From positions 1 through 19,121 of the forward strand of contig DJAN01000150.1 in the NCBI GenBank assembly GCA_002429615.1: a stretch of DNA of 19,121 bases, read 5' to 3'. The notes below the pieces were generated by a model. The model ran no database searches. It saw only the letters and a program-made list of their open reading frames with translations, and had not been told where the DNA came from. The translations under genes were made by a program, and so were the position numbers. Below are positions 1-7,618 of the stretch, piece by piece. Numbering within the stretch: position 1 is the stretch's first letter; each line of letters opens with the position of its first letter. The stretch comes from Lysobacteraceae bacterium UBA6001 (GTDB lineage: Bacteria; Pseudomonadota; Gammaproteobacteria; Xanthomonadales; Xanthomonadaceae).

Positions 1-1
1 A

Positions 2-538
2 GACGTGTTCTCGATCTCGGGCCGCGGCACCGTGGTGACCGGTCGTATCGAGCGCGGCATCATCAAGGTCGGTGACGAAATCGAAATTGTCGGTATCCGT
101 CCGACCCAGAAGACCACCGTGACCGGCGTGGAAATGTTCCGCAAGCTGCTGGATCAGGGCCAGGCCGGTGACAACGCGGGTCTGCTGCTGCGCGGCACCA
201 AGCGTGACGACGTGGAGCGTGGCCAGGTGCTGGCCAAGCCGGGTTCGATCACCCCGCACACCGAGTTCGAGGCTGAGGTGTACGTGCTGTCGAAGGACGA
301 GGGCGGCCGTCACACCCCGTTCTTCAAGGGCTACCGTCCGCAGTTCTACTTCCGCACCACCGACATCACTGGCGCCGTCCAGCTGCCGGAAGGCGTGGAG
401 ATGGTGATGCCGGGTGACAACGTCAAGATGTCGGTCACCCTGATCAACCCGGTGGCGATGGACGAAGGTCTGCGTTTCGCGATTCGCGAAGGCGGCCGTA
501 CCGTCGGCGCCGGCGTGGTGGCCAAGATCACCAAGTAA
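2..538 (+). CDS. tuf: Elongation factor Tu, C-terminal part (5' end cut by window edge)
   Basis: This is the last 178 residues or so of EF-Tu, the GTPase that delivers aminoacyl-tRNA to the ribosomal A site. The reading frame is open to the window edge, so the GTP-binding domain lies outside. What is visible is domain 2, from the [17 protein letters not shown] motif, and domain 3, with the [15 protein letters not shown] motif and the C-terminal block [15 protein letters not shown]. These blocks are nearly invariant in bacteria. The GTG at 5-7 is an internal valine codon, not a start. E. coli EF-Tu has 394 residues, so a little over half is missing. The gene stands directly before the S10 operon, as in the str-S10 arrangement, where fusA normally lies upstream. 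It ends in its own terminator, so it is probably a separate transcription unit from rpsJ. A second tuf copy elsewhere is common in this group but cannot be judged here. Confidence 0.97.
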   Translation, partial: DVFSISGRGTVVTGRIERGIIKVGDEIEIVGIRPTQKTTVTGVEMFRKLLDQGQAGDNAGLLLRGTKRDDVERGQVLAKPGSITPHTEFEAEVYVLSKDEGGRHTPFFKGYRPQFYFRTTDITGAVQLPEGVEMVMPGDNVKMSVTLINPVAMDEGLRFAIREGGRTVGAGVVAKITK

Positions 539-585
539 GTGCCTGCTGTCCGGTGGCTTCGGCTGCCGGATCGCAACGAGAGAAG

Positions 586-612
586 GGGCGGCGCAAGCCG
601 CCCTTTTTCTTT
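586..612 (+). terminator. Intrinsic terminator of tuf
   Basis: A perfect 7-bp GGGCGGC/GCCGCCC stem (586-592 and 597-603) is capped by a GCAA tetraloop of the GNRA class and followed directly by TTTTTCTTT. It lies 48 nt after the tuf stop codon. This is a textbook Rho-independent terminator and separates tuf from the S10 operon. Confidence 0.93.
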
Positions 613-644
613 GGCCGGCCTGAATGTGGTGCGGGGCAGGGTGC

Positions 645-673
645 TTGCACCGGGGGAAAGACCCCGCTACAAT
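645..673 (+). promoter_or_regulatory. Candidate upstream promoter P1 of the S10 operon
   Basis: TTGCAC (645-650) is separated by exactly 17 nt from TACAAT (668-673). The -10 box matches the sigma-70 consensus at 5 of 6 positions, but the -35 box at only 3 of 6. It lies 33 nt after the tuf terminator, with no gene between it and rpsJ. A start near 680 would give a leader of about 300 nt. It is weaker than the second promoter-like element at 799-827. Confidence 0.55.
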
Positions 674-782
674 GCGCGGCTCGGCATTCCTGGGTAGGGT
701 GCCGGGCAAGACAACCGCGAAAAGAGAGGCAGGAAGCCGCTCGTGTTCGCCAGACCGGGAAGGTCGAGTCGCAAGGAGCACC

Positions 783-801
783 CAACAGCGCCAAGCTGTT
801 G
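783..801. repeat. Perfect inverted repeat overlapping the P2 -35 box
   Basis: CAACAGC (783-789) and GCTGTTG (795-801) form a perfect 7-bp inverted repeat around a 5-nt GCCAA centre. The right arm shares three bases (799-801) with the -35 box of the strong promoter. It could be a DNA operator for a dimeric regulator, or a hairpin in RNA started from P1. No T-tract follows, so it is not a terminator. No binding protein is recognisable from the sequence. Confidence 0.4.
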
Positions 802-827
802 ACGGTGCTTATGTTGCACTCTATACT
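799..827 (+). promoter_or_regulatory. Strong sigma-70 type promoter P2 of the S10 operon
   Basis: TTGACG (799-804) and TATACT (822-827) are spaced by 17 nt, and each box matches the consensus at 5 of 6 positions. This is the best promoter-like sequence in the window. Transcription would start near 834, leaving a leader of about 150 nt before rpsJ, close to the size of the E. coli S10 leader. Confidence 0.8.
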
Positions 828-833
828 TTTCCG

Positions 834-983
834 TCTGGGCAGGCCGGGTAACTGGTCTGCCTCAGTTTTTGGCCGTAAGGAACGGCCGCTGCGGGCGGAG
901 TCCCGCGGAAAGCATCAGGATTTAATCGGGGCAGGTATCCCAGAGGCCTTGCCCGTCGCTCTTTTAACGAAGGAACCCCCGTC
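834..983 (+). promoter_or_regulatory. Structured 5' leader of the S10 operon
   Basis: Four consecutive hairpins fill this non-coding stretch. They are GGCAGGCC/GGTCTGCC (838-845 with 854-861, one G-U pair), followed by TCAGTTTTT; GGCCGT/ACGGCC (871-876 with 882-887); GCGGG/CCCGC (891-895 with 902-906); and 929-935 with 948-954 (7 bp, one G-U pair), followed by a T-rich run. A GAAGGA ribosome-binding site at 969-974 precedes the rpsJ ATG. In E. coli, L4 binds the S10 leader to cause attenuation and translational repression. Whether this leader does the same cannot be read from the sequence. I see no clear copy of the E. coli structure, and no credible ORF in the stretch. Confidence 0.55.
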
Positions 984-1295
984 ATGGCGGACCAAAAGAT
1001 CCGGATTCGGCTGAAGGCGTTCGATCATCGTCTGATCGATCGTTCGGCCAGCGAGATCGTTGAGACGGCCAAGCGGACCGGCGCGCAAGTGCGTGGCCCG
1101 ATCCCGCTGCCGACCAAGATCGAGCGTTACACCGTCCTCGTCTCGCCGCACGTCGACAAAGACGCGCGTGACCAGTACGAAACCCGCACGCACAAGCGCG
1201 TGCTCGATATCGTCGATCCCAACGACAAGACCGTGGACGCGCTGATGAAGCTCGAACTCGCGGCTGGCGTCGACGTGCAGATCAAGTTGACCTGA
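984..1295 (+). CDS. rpsJ: 30S ribosomal protein S10
   Basis: S10 is a protein of the 30S head and also the transcription factor NusE, which pairs with NusB in antitermination. The protein has 103 residues, the usual bacterial length, and carries the family signature from [15 protein letters not shown] through the loop around [17 protein letters not shown] to THKRVLDI. The ATG at 984 is preceded by GAAGGA with a 9-nt gap to the start. It is the first gene of the cluster, after a long structured leader. rplC follows after 11 nt, and the rplC ribosome-binding site overlaps this stop codon. Confidence 0.98.
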   Translation: MADQKIRIRLKAFDHRLIDRSASEIVETAKRTGAQVRGPIPLPTKIERYTVLVSPHVDKDARDQYETRTHKRVLDIVDPNDKTVDALMKLELAAGVDVQIKLT

Positions 1296-1306
1296 GGACT
1301 ACGACC

Positions 1307-1957
1307 ATGACGAAGAAATATTCGTTGGGCTTCGTGGGCCGCAAGGCGGGTATGAGCCGCGTCTTCATGGAAGACGGTCGCTCGGTCCCGGTGACCCTGA
1401 TCGAAGCTACCCCGAACCGCATCGCGCAGATCAAGACCGTCGAAACCGACGGCTACAGCGCCGTGCAGGTGACCGTTGGCAGCCGTCGTGCCGCCCTGGT
1501 CAACAAGCCCGCTGCTGGCCACTTCGCGAAGGCGAAGGTCGAAGCCGGTCGTGGCCTGTGGGAGTTCCGCGTTGAAGACGCCCAGCTCGGCGATTTCGCC
1601 GTCGGCGGCGAAGTCAAGGCTGACATCTTCGAGGTCGGCCAGATCGTCGACGTCCAAGGCGTCACGAAGGGCAAGGGCTTCCAGGGCACCATCAAGCGCC
1701 ACAACTTCCGTATGGGCGACGCCACCCACGGTAACTCGCTGTCGCATCGCGCGCCGGGTTCGCTGGGTCAGCGCCAGACGCCGGGTCGCGTTTTCCCGGG
1801 TAAGAAGATGTCCGGTCACATGGGTGCTGTGCAGCAGAGCACGCAGAACCTGGAAGTGGTCAAGGTTGACGTCGAGCGCGGCCTGATCGCCGTTCGCGGC
1901 GCGGTTCCTGGCGCGGCGGGTGGCGACGTGATCGTCCGCCCGGCGAGCAAGGCATAA
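1307..1957 (+). CDS. rplC: 50S ribosomal protein L3
   Basis: L3 binds 23S rRNA near the peptidyl transferase centre and is needed early in 50S assembly. The 216 residues fit the family. The N-terminal [13 protein letters not shown] motif and the central loop [20 protein letters not shown] are both present. In E. coli the corresponding Gly-Gln site in this loop carries a glutamine methylated by PrmB, and the glutamine is conserved here. GAGGAC overlapping the rpsJ stop codon serves as ribosome-binding site for the ATG at 1307. The spacing to its neighbours (11 and 12 nt) fits co-transcription within the S10 operon. Confidence 0.98.
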   Translation: MTKKYSLGFVGRKAGMSRVFMEDGRSVPVTLIEATPNRIAQIKTVETDGYSAVQVTVGSRRAALVNKPAAGHFAKAKVEAGRGLWEFRVEDAQLGDFAVGGEVKADIFEVGQIVDVQGVTKGKGFQGTIKRHNFRMGDATHGNSLSHRAPGSLGQRQTPGRVFPGKKMSGHMGAVQQSTQNLEVVKVDVERGLIAVRGAVPGAAGGDVIVRPASKA

Positions 1958-1969
1958 GGAGAGATGACG

Positions 1970-2575
1970 ATGGAACTCGCCATCACCGGTAGCAGCAACA
2001 AGGTCTCGGTCTCCGACGCCGTGTTCGGCCGCGAATTCAGCGAAGACCTGGTCCACCAGGTTGTCGTTGCCTATCGCAACGCCGGCCGCGCTGGCACCAA
2101 GGCTCAGAAGACCCGTTCGGAAGTGAACGGCACGACCAAGAAGTCGAAGAAGCAGAAGGGCGGCGGTGCGCGTCATGGCGCGCTGACGGCTCCGATCTTC
2201 GTCGGCGGCGGCGTCACCTTCGCGGCCAAGCCGCGCAGCTTCGCCCAGAAGGTCAACCGCAAGATGTATCGCGCGGCCATCGCCGCGATCTTCTCCGAGC
2301 TGGTCCGTCAGGACCGCCTGAAGATCGTTGATGCGTTCGACGTCGAAGCGTCCAAGACCAAGGGTCTGGTTGAGAAGCTGAAGGGTCTGGAAGTGGGCAA
2401 GCGCCCGCTGATCGTGACCGAAGAGGCTTCCGAGCACCTGTACCTGTCGGCCCGTAACCTGCCGTACGTCGAAGTGCGTGACGTGCAGGGCCTGGATCCG
2501 GTCGCGCTGGTCGGGGCCGATACGGTCGTGATCACCGCTGACGCGGTCAAGAAGATCGAGGAGTGGCTGGCATGA
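1970..2575 (+). CDS. rplD: 50S ribosomal protein L4
   Basis: L4 lines the peptide exit tunnel. In E. coli it also represses the S10 operon by binding its leader and inhibits RNase E. The protein has 201 residues from the chosen start and shows the family blocks [18 protein letters not shown], the tunnel loop [19 protein letters not shown] and the C-terminal [14 protein letters not shown]. Two in-frame ATGs compete: 1964 (adding Met-Thr) and 1970. AAGGAG at 1956-1961 lies only 2 nt from the first but 8 nt from the second, and the E. coli protein begins MEL like the second, so 1970 is preferred. The stop overlaps the rplW start (ATGA), suggesting coupled translation. Confidence 0.97.
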   Translation: MELAITGSSNKVSVSDAVFGREFSEDLVHQVVVAYRNAGRAGTKAQKTRSEVNGTTKKSKKQKGGGARHGALTAPIFVGGGVTFAAKPRSFAQKVNRKMYRAAIAAIFSELVRQDRLKIVDAFDVEASKTKGLVEKLKGLEVGKRPLIVTEEASEHLYLSARNLPYVEVRDVQGLDPVALVGADTVVITADAVKKIEEWLA

Positions 2576-2871
2576 GCAGCAACGAAAAAATCTTCAGCGT
2601 GCTGCGCGCTCCGCGAGTCTCCGAGAAGACCGCGCGCCTGCAGGAAGTCTCCAACCAGTACGTCTTCGAAGTTTCGAACGATGCCACCAAGGCCGATGTA
2701 AAGGCCGCGGTTGAGCAGCTGTTCGACGTCAAGGTCGAGGCGGTCAACGTGGTCAACGTGAAGGGTAAGAGCAAGTCCTTCCGTAACCGCGCGGGCACCC
2801 GCGGCAGCTGGCGCAAGGCGTACGTCCGCCTGGTCGATGGTCAGTCCATCGACGTTACGGCCAAGGCCTGA
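2572..2871 (+). CDS. rplW: 50S ribosomal protein L23
   Basis: L23 sits at the exit of the peptide tunnel and is the docking site for trigger factor and signal recognition particle. The protein has 99 residues. Family features are the [10 protein letters not shown] start block, the [22 protein letters not shown] helix and the basic loop [22 protein letters not shown]. The ATG at 2572 overlaps the rplD stop (ATGA), and GAGGAG at 2558-2563, inside rplD, is 8 nt away. An upstream in-frame GTG at 2563 would leave the ribosome-binding site inside the start region and is rejected. Confidence 0.97.
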   Translation: MSSNEKIFSVLRAPRVSEKTARLQEVSNQYVFEVSNDATKADVKAAVEQLFDVKVEAVNVVNVKGKSKSFRNRAGTRGSWRKAYVRLVDGQSIDVTAKA

Positions 2872-2882
2872 GGTAGATTCCC

Positions 2883-3710
2883 ATGCCATTGATGAAGTTC
2901 AAACCCACCTCCGCCGGCCGTCGTTCCGCCGTGCGCGTGGTCACCCCGGACCTGCACAAGGGCGCGCCGCATGCTGCGCTGCTCGAGCCGCAGAGCAAGT
3001 CGGGTGGTCGTAACCACCACGGCCGCATCACCACGCGTCACGTCGGTGGTGGCCACAAGCAGCACTACCGCCTGATCGACTTCAAGCGCAACAAGGAAGG
3101 CATCCCGGCGCGCGTGGAGCGGATCGAATACGATCCGAACCGCACCGCCCACATCGCCCTGCTGTGCTACGTCGACGGCGAGCGCCGCTACATCATCGCC
3201 CCGAAGGGCCTGAAGGCGGGTGACCAGGTCATCGCCGGCGCCAACGCGCCGATCAAGACCGGCAACACCCTGCCGCTGCGCAACATCCCGGTCGGTACGA
3301 CCGTGCACGGCATCGAACTGAAGCCGGGCAAGGGTGCGCAGATTGCGCGTGCCGCTGGTGCTGCCGTGCAGCTGGTTGCTCGTGAAGGCGTGTACGCCAC
3401 CCTGCGTCTGCGCTCCGGCGAGATGCGCAAGGTGTCGGCTGAGTGCCGCGCGACCATCGGCGAAGTCGGCAACGACGAGCACAACCTGGAGAAGCTGGGC
3501 AAGGCTGGTGCCAAGCGCTGGCGTGGCGTGCGCCCGACCGTTCGCGGTGCGGCCATGAACCCGGTTGACCACCCGCACGGTGGTGGTGAGGCGAAGGCCG
3601 GCCAGGGTAATCCGCATCCGGTCACCCCGTGGGGTGTCCCGACCAAGGGTTACAAGACGCGCAAGAACAAGCGCACTCAGCAGTTCATCGTCCGCGATCG
3701 TAGGGGCTAA
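2883..3710 (+). CDS. rplB: 50S ribosomal protein L2
   Basis: L2 is a large, highly conserved 23S rRNA-binding protein close to the peptidyl transferase centre that also makes intersubunit contacts. The 275 residues compare with 273 in E. coli. The [17 protein letters not shown] block, the beta-barrel and SH3-like core and the [11 protein letters not shown] loop are all present. His230 of that loop corresponds to E. coli His229 (mature numbering), which is implicated in peptidyl transfer function. The C-terminal tail [17 protein letters not shown] is typical. The ATG at 2883 has GAGG eight or so nt upstream, overlapping the rplW stop region. Confidence 0.98.
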   Translation: MPLMKFKPTSAGRRSAVRVVTPDLHKGAPHAALLEPQSKSGGRNHHGRITTRHVGGGHKQHYRLIDFKRNKEGIPARVERIEYDPNRTAHIALLCYVDGERRYIIAPKGLKAGDQVIAGANAPIKTGNTLPLRNIPVGTTVHGIELKPGKGAQIARAAGAAVQLVAREGVYATLRLRSGEMRKVSAECRATIGEVGNDEHNLEKLGKAGAKRWRGVRPTVRGAAMNPVDHPHGGGEAKAGQGNPHPVTPWGVPTKGYKTRKNKRTQQFIVRDRRG

Positions 3711-3716
3711 TCGACC

Positions 3717-3986
3717 ATGGCACGTTCACTCAAGAAGGGCCCGTTCGTCGATCACCACCTCTTCAAGAAGGTGGAGGCCGCTGCGGGCAGCAAGAAGCCG
3801 ATCAAGACCTGGTCGCGCCGTTCGATGATCCTGCCGGAAATGGTGGGCATCACCATCGCCGTGCATAACGGCAAGAACCACGTTCCGGTGCTGGTCAACG
3901 AGAACATGGTCGGCCACAAGCTCGGCGAATTTGCCGTCACCCGGACCTTCAAGGGTCACGGTGGCGACAAGAAGTCGGGCAAGTAA
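3717..3986 (+). CDS. rpsS: 30S ribosomal protein S19
   Basis: S19 forms a complex with S13 in the 30S head near the A and P sites. The protein has 89 residues, and its family signature runs from [15 protein letters not shown] through the [12 protein letters not shown] turn to [21 protein letters not shown]. Start and length agree with the E. coli protein (92 residues). It lies 6 nt after rplB. The only upstream purine run (TAGGGG) is a weak ribosome-binding site, so coupling to rplB translation is likely. The stop codon forms part of the rplV ribosome-binding site. Confidence 0.97.
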   Translation: MARSLKKGPFVDHHLFKKVEAAAGSKKPIKTWSRRSMILPEMVGITIAVHNGKNHVPVLVNENMVGHKLGEFAVTRTFKGHGGDKKSGK

Positions 3987-3998
3987 GGAGAGATGACG

Positions 3999-4334
3999 AT
4001 GGAAGCGAAAGCAATCCTGCGCACCGCGCGCATCTCCCCGCAGAAGGCTCGCCTGGTCGCTGACCAGGTGCGTGGCCTGTCCGCCGAGCGTGCGGTCAAC
4101 CTGCTGAAGTTCTCGGACAAGAAGGCTGCCCACCTGATCAAGAAGGTGGTGGAGTCGGCGATCGCCAATGCCGAGAACAATCAGGGCGCCGATGTCGACG
4201 AGCTGAAGGTCAAGACCATCATGGTTGATGAAGGTCCGACCCTGAAGCGCTTCATGGCGCGGGCGAAGGGCCGTGGTACGCGCATTCTCAAGCGCACCAG
4301 CCACATCACCGTGGTCGTGGGCGAGGGCAAATAA
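3999..4334 (+). CDS. rplV: 50S ribosomal protein L22
   Basis: L22 is a core 50S protein whose long beta hairpin lines the exit tunnel beside L4 and is a known site of macrolide resistance changes. The protein has 111 residues, with [15 protein letters not shown] near the N terminus, the [12 protein letters not shown] helix and the hairpin from [22 protein letters not shown]. As in rplD, two ATGs lie 6 nt apart (3993 and 3999). AAGGAG at 3985-3990 is 2 nt from the first and 8 nt from the second, so 3999 is preferred (MEAKAIL). The alternative would add only Met-Thr. Confidence 0.97.
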   Translation: MEAKAILRTARISPQKARLVADQVRGLSAERAVNLLKFSDKKAAHLIKKVVESAIANAENNQGADVDELKVKTIMVDEGPTLKRFMARAKGRGTRILKRTSHITVVVGEGK

Positions 4335-4336
4335 CG

Positions 4337-5071
4337 ATGGGACACAAAGTACATCCGGTTGGTATCCGCCTGGGCATCGCCAAGGACTGGAATTCCAAGT
4401 GGTACGCCAATAAGGCCGAGTTCGCCAGCTACCTGGCTGCCGACCTCAAGGTCCGCGAAATGCTGCGCAAGAAGCTGGCGCAGGCGGGCATCAGCAAGAT
4501 CCTGATCGAGCGTCCGGCCAAGACCGCGCGCGTGACGATCCACACCGCCCGTCCGGGCGTGGTGATCGGCAAGCGTGGTGAGGACATCGAGAAGCTGCGT
4601 AAGTCGGTCAGCGAGATGATGGGCGTCCCGGCGCACATCAACGTGACCGAAGTGCGCAAGCCGGAGCTGGATGCGCAGCTGGTCGCCGAGTCGATCGCGC
4701 AGCAGCTGGAGCGTCGCATCATGTTCCGCCGCGCGATGAAGCGTTCGGTCGGCAACGCGATGCGCCTGGGTGCCCTGGGCATCAAGGTCAACGTGGCTGG
4801 CCGCCTCAACGGTGCTGAAATCGCCCGTTCGGAGTGGTACCGCGAAGGCCGCGTGCCGCTGCATACGCTGCGTGCCGACATCGACTATGGCTTCGCTGAA
4901 GCCAAGACGACCTACGGCATCATCGGCATCAAGGTTTGGATCTACAAGGGCGAGGTCTTCGACTTCTCCCAGGTTGGCCAGGAGAAGCAGGACGACAGCC
5001 CGCGCAATGATCGTAACGATCGTGGCGACCGCGGCGACCGTCCGTCGCGCCCGGCTCGTGAAGCGAGGTAA
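4337..5071 (+). CDS. rpsC: 30S ribosomal protein S3
   Basis: S3 is at the mRNA entry site of the 30S subunit and, with S4 and S5, forms the ribosomal helicase. The protein has 244 residues, against 233 in E. coli. It has the [14 protein letters not shown] start, a KH domain with the GKRG loop at residues 78-81, and Arg131, Arg132 and Lys135, the residues implicated in helicase action in E. coli. The C-terminal domain contains [21 protein letters not shown]. After the conserved core there is an Arg/Asp/Asn/Gly-rich tail of about 25 residues with repeats of the type RND and RGD. The gene begins 2 nt after the rplV stop, with a purine-rich GAGGGCAA upstream. Confidence 0.98.
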   Translation: MGHKVHPVGIRLGIAKDWNSKWYANKAEFASYLAADLKVREMLRKKLAQAGISKILIERPAKTARVTIHTARPGVVIGKRGEDIEKLRKSVSEMMGVPAHINVTEVRKPELDAQLVAESIAQQLERRIMFRRAMKRSVGNAMRLGALGIKVNVAGRLNGAEIARSEWYREGRVPLHTLRADIDYGFAEAKTTYGIIGIKVWIYKGEVFDFSQVGQEKQDDSPRNDRNDRGDRGDRPSRPAREAR

Positions 5072-5076
5072 CGGCA

Positions 5077-5490
5077 ATGTTGCAACCCAAGCGAACCAAA
5101 TACCGCAAGATGCACAAGGGCCGTAACGAAGGCCTGAGCTGGAGCGGAAATGCCGTCAGCTTCGGCGAGTACGGCCTCAAGGCCACCGCCCACGGCCAGC
5201 TGACCGCGCGTCAGATCGAAGCGGCTCGCCGCTCGATCAGCCGCTACGTCAAGCGCGGCGGCAAGATGTGGATCCGCGTGTTCCCGGACAAGCCGATCAC
5301 CAAGAAGCCGATCGAAGTCCGAATGGGCTCCGGTAAGGGTAATGTGGAGTACTGGGTCGCTCAGATCCAGCCCGGCCGCATGATCTATGAAATCGAGGGC
5401 GTGCCCGAGGACGTGGCTCGCGAGGCGTTCCGCCTTGCCGCCGCCAAGCTCTCGGTCACCACCACTTTCGTGACCCGGACGGTGCGCTGA
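5077..5490 (+). CDS. rplP: 50S ribosomal protein L16
   Basis: L16 organises the A-site region of the 50S subunit and is needed for late assembly. The protein has 137 residues (136 in E. coli). The family signature [17 protein letters not shown], the [11 protein letters not shown] helix and the loop [14 protein letters not shown] are present. Arg82 corresponds to E. coli Arg81, which the oxygenase YcfD hydroxylates. Numbering is shifted by one because of a single-residue insertion near residue 25. The start is 5 nt after rpsC with GAGG upstream. The last base of the TGA stop is the first base of the rpmC ATG. Confidence 0.98.
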   Translation: MLQPKRTKYRKMHKGRNEGLSWSGNAVSFGEYGLKATAHGQLTARQIEAARRSISRYVKRGGKMWIRVFPDKPITKKPIEVRMGSGKGNVEYWVAQIQPGRMIYEIEGVPEDVAREAFRLAAAKLSVTTTFVTRTVR

Positions 5491-5678
5491 TGGACATCAA
5501 ACAACTCCGCGAGAAGTCGGCTGACGAACTCAAGGCCCACCTGACCGACCTGCGTAAGGAGCAGTTCTCGCTCCGCATGCAGCAGGTCACCGGCCAGCTG
5601 CCGAAGACCCACGAAACCCGCCGGGTGCGCCGCGAGATTGCTCGCGTCAAGCACCTGCTCGGCAGCAGCACCAAGTAA
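5490..5678 (+). CDS. rpmC: 50S ribosomal protein L29
   Basis: L29 is a small two-helix protein beside L23 at the tunnel exit. The 62 residues match the E. coli length (63) and show the pattern [20 protein letters not shown] followed by the basic VRREIARVK segment. Its ATG shares one base with the rplP stop (TGATG), a classical arrangement for termination-reinitiation. A separate strong ribosome-binding site is not visible, in keeping with coupled translation. rpsQ follows 11 nt downstream. Confidence 0.96.
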   Translation: MDIKQLREKSADELKAHLTDLRKEQFSLRMQQVTGQLPKTHETRRVRREIARVKHLLGSSTK

Positions 5679-5689
5679 GGGACGCCGCG

Positions 5690-5959
5690 ATGAGCGACAA
5701 CAACGAAAAGAAGACGCTGCGCACGGTCGAAGGCCGTGTCGTCAGCAACAAGATGGACAAGACGGTGACCGTCCTGGTCGAGCGTCAGGTCAAGCACGCC
5801 CTGTACGGCAAGTACATCAAGCGCTCGACCAAGCTGCACGCTCATGACGCCGACAACGCCTGCAACGAAGGCGATGTCGTACGCGTCACCGAGATTGCGC
5901 CGATGTCCAAGACCAAGAACTGGCGGGTGGTGGAAATCGTCACCCGCGCGGCCGAATAA
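5690..5959 (+). CDS. rpsQ: 30S ribosomal protein S17
   Basis: S17 is an OB-fold protein that binds 16S rRNA early in 30S assembly. The 89 residues show the family blocks [35 protein letters not shown] and the [24 protein letters not shown] end. The acidic N terminus (MSDNNEKK) is a short variable extension. The start is 11 nt after rpmC with a modest AAGGGA upstream. This is the last gene of the S10 part of the cluster. The next gene, rplN, follows after 14 nt with no visible terminator or promoter, so the S10 and spc units appear joined. Confidence 0.97.
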   Translation: MSDNNEKKTLRTVEGRVVSNKMDKTVTVLVERQVKHALYGKYIKRSTKLHAHDADNACNEGDVVRVTEIAPMSKTKNWRVVEIVTRAAE

Positions 5960-5973
5960 GGGAGATCTGAATC

Positions 5974-6342
5974 ATGATCCAGATGCAGAGCTACCTCGAC
6001 GTCGCCGACAACTCCGGTGCCAAGGAAGTGATGTGCATCAAGGTGCTCGGCGGCTCCAAGCGCCGTTACGCGCACATTGGCGACATCATCAAGGTCACCG
6101 TCAAGGACGCGATTCCGCGTGGCAAGGTCAAGAAGGGCGAGGTCTATGACGCCGTCGTCGTGCGTACCCGCAAGGGTGTGCGTCGTCCGGACGGTTCGCT
6201 GATCCGCTTCGATGGCAATGCTGCCGTCCTGCTGAACAACAAGCAGGAGCCGATCGGCACCCGTATCTTCGGGCCGGTCACTCGCGAGCTGCGTTCCGAG
6301 AAGTTCATGAAGATCGTCTCGCTCGCTCCCGAAGTGCTGTGA
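5974..6342 (+). CDS. rplN: 50S ribosomal protein L14
   Basis: L14 forms intersubunit bridges with 16S rRNA and is the target of the silencing factor RsfS. The 122 residues have almost the same length as in E. coli (123) and show the typical blocks [37 protein letters not shown] and [15 protein letters not shown]. The ATG at 5974 (MIQMQSYL) is preceded by GGGAGAT. In E. coli this gene opens the spc operon with its own promoter. No promoter-like sequence is seen in the 14-nt gap here, so transcription from the S10 promoter is the simple reading. Confidence 0.98.
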
Positions 6343-6357
6343 GCGGAGGACATACAC

Positions 6358-6675
6358 ATGGCTAACCGTATCAAGAAGGGCGACCAGGTCGTCATCAACA
6401 CCGGCAAGGACAAGGGCAAGCAGGGCGAAGTTGTTCGCGTCGAGGGCGACCGCGTGGTCGTCTCCAACGTGAACGTCGTCAAGCGCCACACCAAGCCGAA
6501 CCCGCAGGCGGGTGTCGCCGGCGGCGTGGTCGAGCGTGAAGCTTCGATCCATATCTCCAACGTGGCGATCGTCAACCCGGCAACGGGCAAGGGTGAGCGC
6601 GTTGGCTTCAAGGTGCTGGAGGATGGACGCAAACTGCGTGTGTTCCGCTCCAGCGGTGAGGCGCTCGACGCCTGA
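6358..6675 (+). CDS. rplX: 50S ribosomal protein L24
   Basis: L24 starts 50S assembly by binding the 5' part of 23S rRNA. The protein has 105 residues with an N-terminal KOW motif ([21 protein letters not shown]), then [33 protein letters not shown] and a basic end. A strong GCGGAGGA ribosome-binding site lies just upstream of the ATG at 6358. A 5-bp hairpin (6659-6663 with 6669-6673) covers the 3' end, before the stop. In E. coli, S8 represses the spc operon at the rplX-rplE junction, but this short stem is not enough to claim an S8 site here. Confidence 0.97.
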   Translation: MANRIKKGDQVVINTGKDKGKQGEVVRVEGDRVVVSNVNVVKRHTKPNPQAGVAGGVVEREASIHISNVAIVNPATGKGERVGFKVLEDGRKLRVFRSSGEALDA

Positions 6676-6686
6676 GGAATGAGGTC

Positions 6687-7229
6687 ATGACTTCTCGTCT
6701 CGAAAAGATCTACAAGGAAGAAGTGGTGCCGGCCCTGATGAAGGAGTTCGGCTACACCAATCCGATGGAAGTGCCGAAGCTGGTCAAGGTCACGCTGAAC
6801 ATGGGCGTGGGCGAAGCCGCTACCAACAAGAAGATCCTGGAAAACGCCGTTGGCGACATGAGCAAGATCTCCGGCCAGAAGCCGGTGGTCACCAAGTCGC
6901 GCATCTCGGTGGCGTCGTTCAAGATCCGTGACGGCTGGCCGATCGGCTGCAAGACCACGCTGCGTCGCGCCAAGATGTACGAGTTCCTGGATCGCCTGAT
7001 CAACATCTCGCTGCCGCGCGTGCGTGACTTCCGCGGCATCTCGGGTCGTTCGTTCGACGGTCGCGGCAACTTCAACATGGGTGTGAAGGAGCAGATCATC
7101 TTCCCGGAAATCGACTTCGACGCCGTCGACGCGATCCGCGGCATGGATATCGCCATCACCACCACCGCCAAGACCGACGCGGAAGCGAAGGCGCTGCTCG
7201 CAGCGTTCAAGTTCCCGTTCCGTAACTGA
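6687..7229 (+). CDS. rplE: 50S ribosomal protein L5
   Basis: L5 binds 5S rRNA in the central protuberance and contacts S13 of the small subunit. The 180 residues (179 in E. coli) carry the typical blocks [16 protein letters not shown], the [17 protein letters not shown] region, [11 protein letters not shown] and [23 protein letters not shown] at 6674-6679 is 7 nt before the ATG at 6687. The gap to rplX is 11 nt. This is the usual place in the spc operon, with rpsN next. Confidence 0.98.
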   Translation: MTSRLEKIYKEEVVPALMKEFGYTNPMEVPKLVKVTLNMGVGEAATNKKILENAVGDMSKISGQKPVVTKSRISVASFKIRDGWPIGCKTTLRRAKMYEFLDRLINISLPRVRDFRGISGRSFDGRGNFNMGVKEQIIFPEIDFDAVDAIRGMDIAITTTAKTDAEAKALLAAFKFPFRN

Positions 7230-7247
7230 TTCGCGAGGAAAACCGAA

Positions 7248-7553
7248 ATGGCAAAGACCTCCATGGTCAACCGCGACATCAAGCGGGAAAAGCTGGCCAA
7301 GAAGTTCGCCGACAAGCGTGCCGCCCTGAAGAAGGTCATCTCCAGCCAGGACGCGTCCTACGAGGACAAGATCAAGGCCGTTGAAGCCCTGCAGAAGCTG
7401 CCGCGCGACTCCTCGCCGAGCCGCCAGCGTAACCGTTGCGAGCTGTCGGGCCGCCCGCGTGGCGTGTACCGCAAGTTCGGCCTGGGCCGTAACAAGCTGC
7501 GCGAAGCCACCATGCGTGGTGACGTGCCGGGCCTGCGCAAGGCCAGCTGGTAA
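7248..7553 (+). CDS. rpsN: 30S ribosomal protein S14 (long, zinc-free form)
   Basis: S14 is a 30S head protein bound near S3 and S10. The protein has 101 residues with the long insertion typical of the zinc-independent C-minus form. Only one cysteine is present (in [12 protein letters not shown]), so the four-cysteine zinc ribbon of the short form is absent. The [31 protein letters not shown] end is standard. GAGGA precedes the ATG at 7248. After the stop the cluster is interrupted by a 207-nt gap containing three strong hairpins, so transcription may partly end here. Confidence 0.98.
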   Translation: MAKTSMVNRDIKREKLAKKFADKRAALKKVISSQDASYEDKIKAVEALQKLPRDSSPSRQRNRCELSGRPRGVYRKFGLGRNKLREATMRGDVPGLRKASW

Positions 7554-7567
7554 CAGCTGAAAGCCCA

Positions 7568-7614
7568 CCGGCCGTTCGCGGCCGGCCCGGGCGGAAAGGA
7601 AACTTTTCGCCCGG
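7568..7614 (+). repeat. Two tandem tetraloop hairpins after rpsN
   Basis: The first hairpin is a perfect 7-bp CCGGCCG/CGGCCGG stem (7568-7574 with 7579-7585) closed by a UUCG loop. The second starts 1 nt later: a 12-bp stem (7587-7598 with 7603-7614, one G-U pair) with a GAAA loop. Both are extra-stable tetraloop types. Neither has a T-tract directly behind it. They could protect the 3' end of the upstream mRNA, bind a ribosomal protein, or be RNase III processing sites. Confidence 0.8.
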
Positions 7615-7618
7615 CAGG

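Noticed and set aside
680..800. tRNA or small RNA gene between the two S10 promoters
   Set aside because: No cloverleaf, T-loop consensus or terminator is present. Only generic stems such as CGCGG/CCGCG are seen.
553..1014. Open frame of 153 codons across the S10 leader
   Set aside because: It crosses the tuf terminator, both promoters and the rpsJ start, has low-complexity Arg/Gly content and no family resemblance. GC-rich DNA makes such frames by chance.
1127..2437. Long minus-strand open frames opposite rplC and rplD (and similar ones opposite rpsJ-rplX, secY and the DAHP synthase gene)
   Set aside because: They mirror strongly coding plus-strand genes and result from GC-rich third positions. 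Their proteins are His/Asp/Leu/Arg-rich with no domain.
6659..6673. Short hairpin at the end of rplX as an S8 repressor site
   Set aside because: The stem has only 5 bp and none of the internal features of the E. coli S8 site could be recognised.
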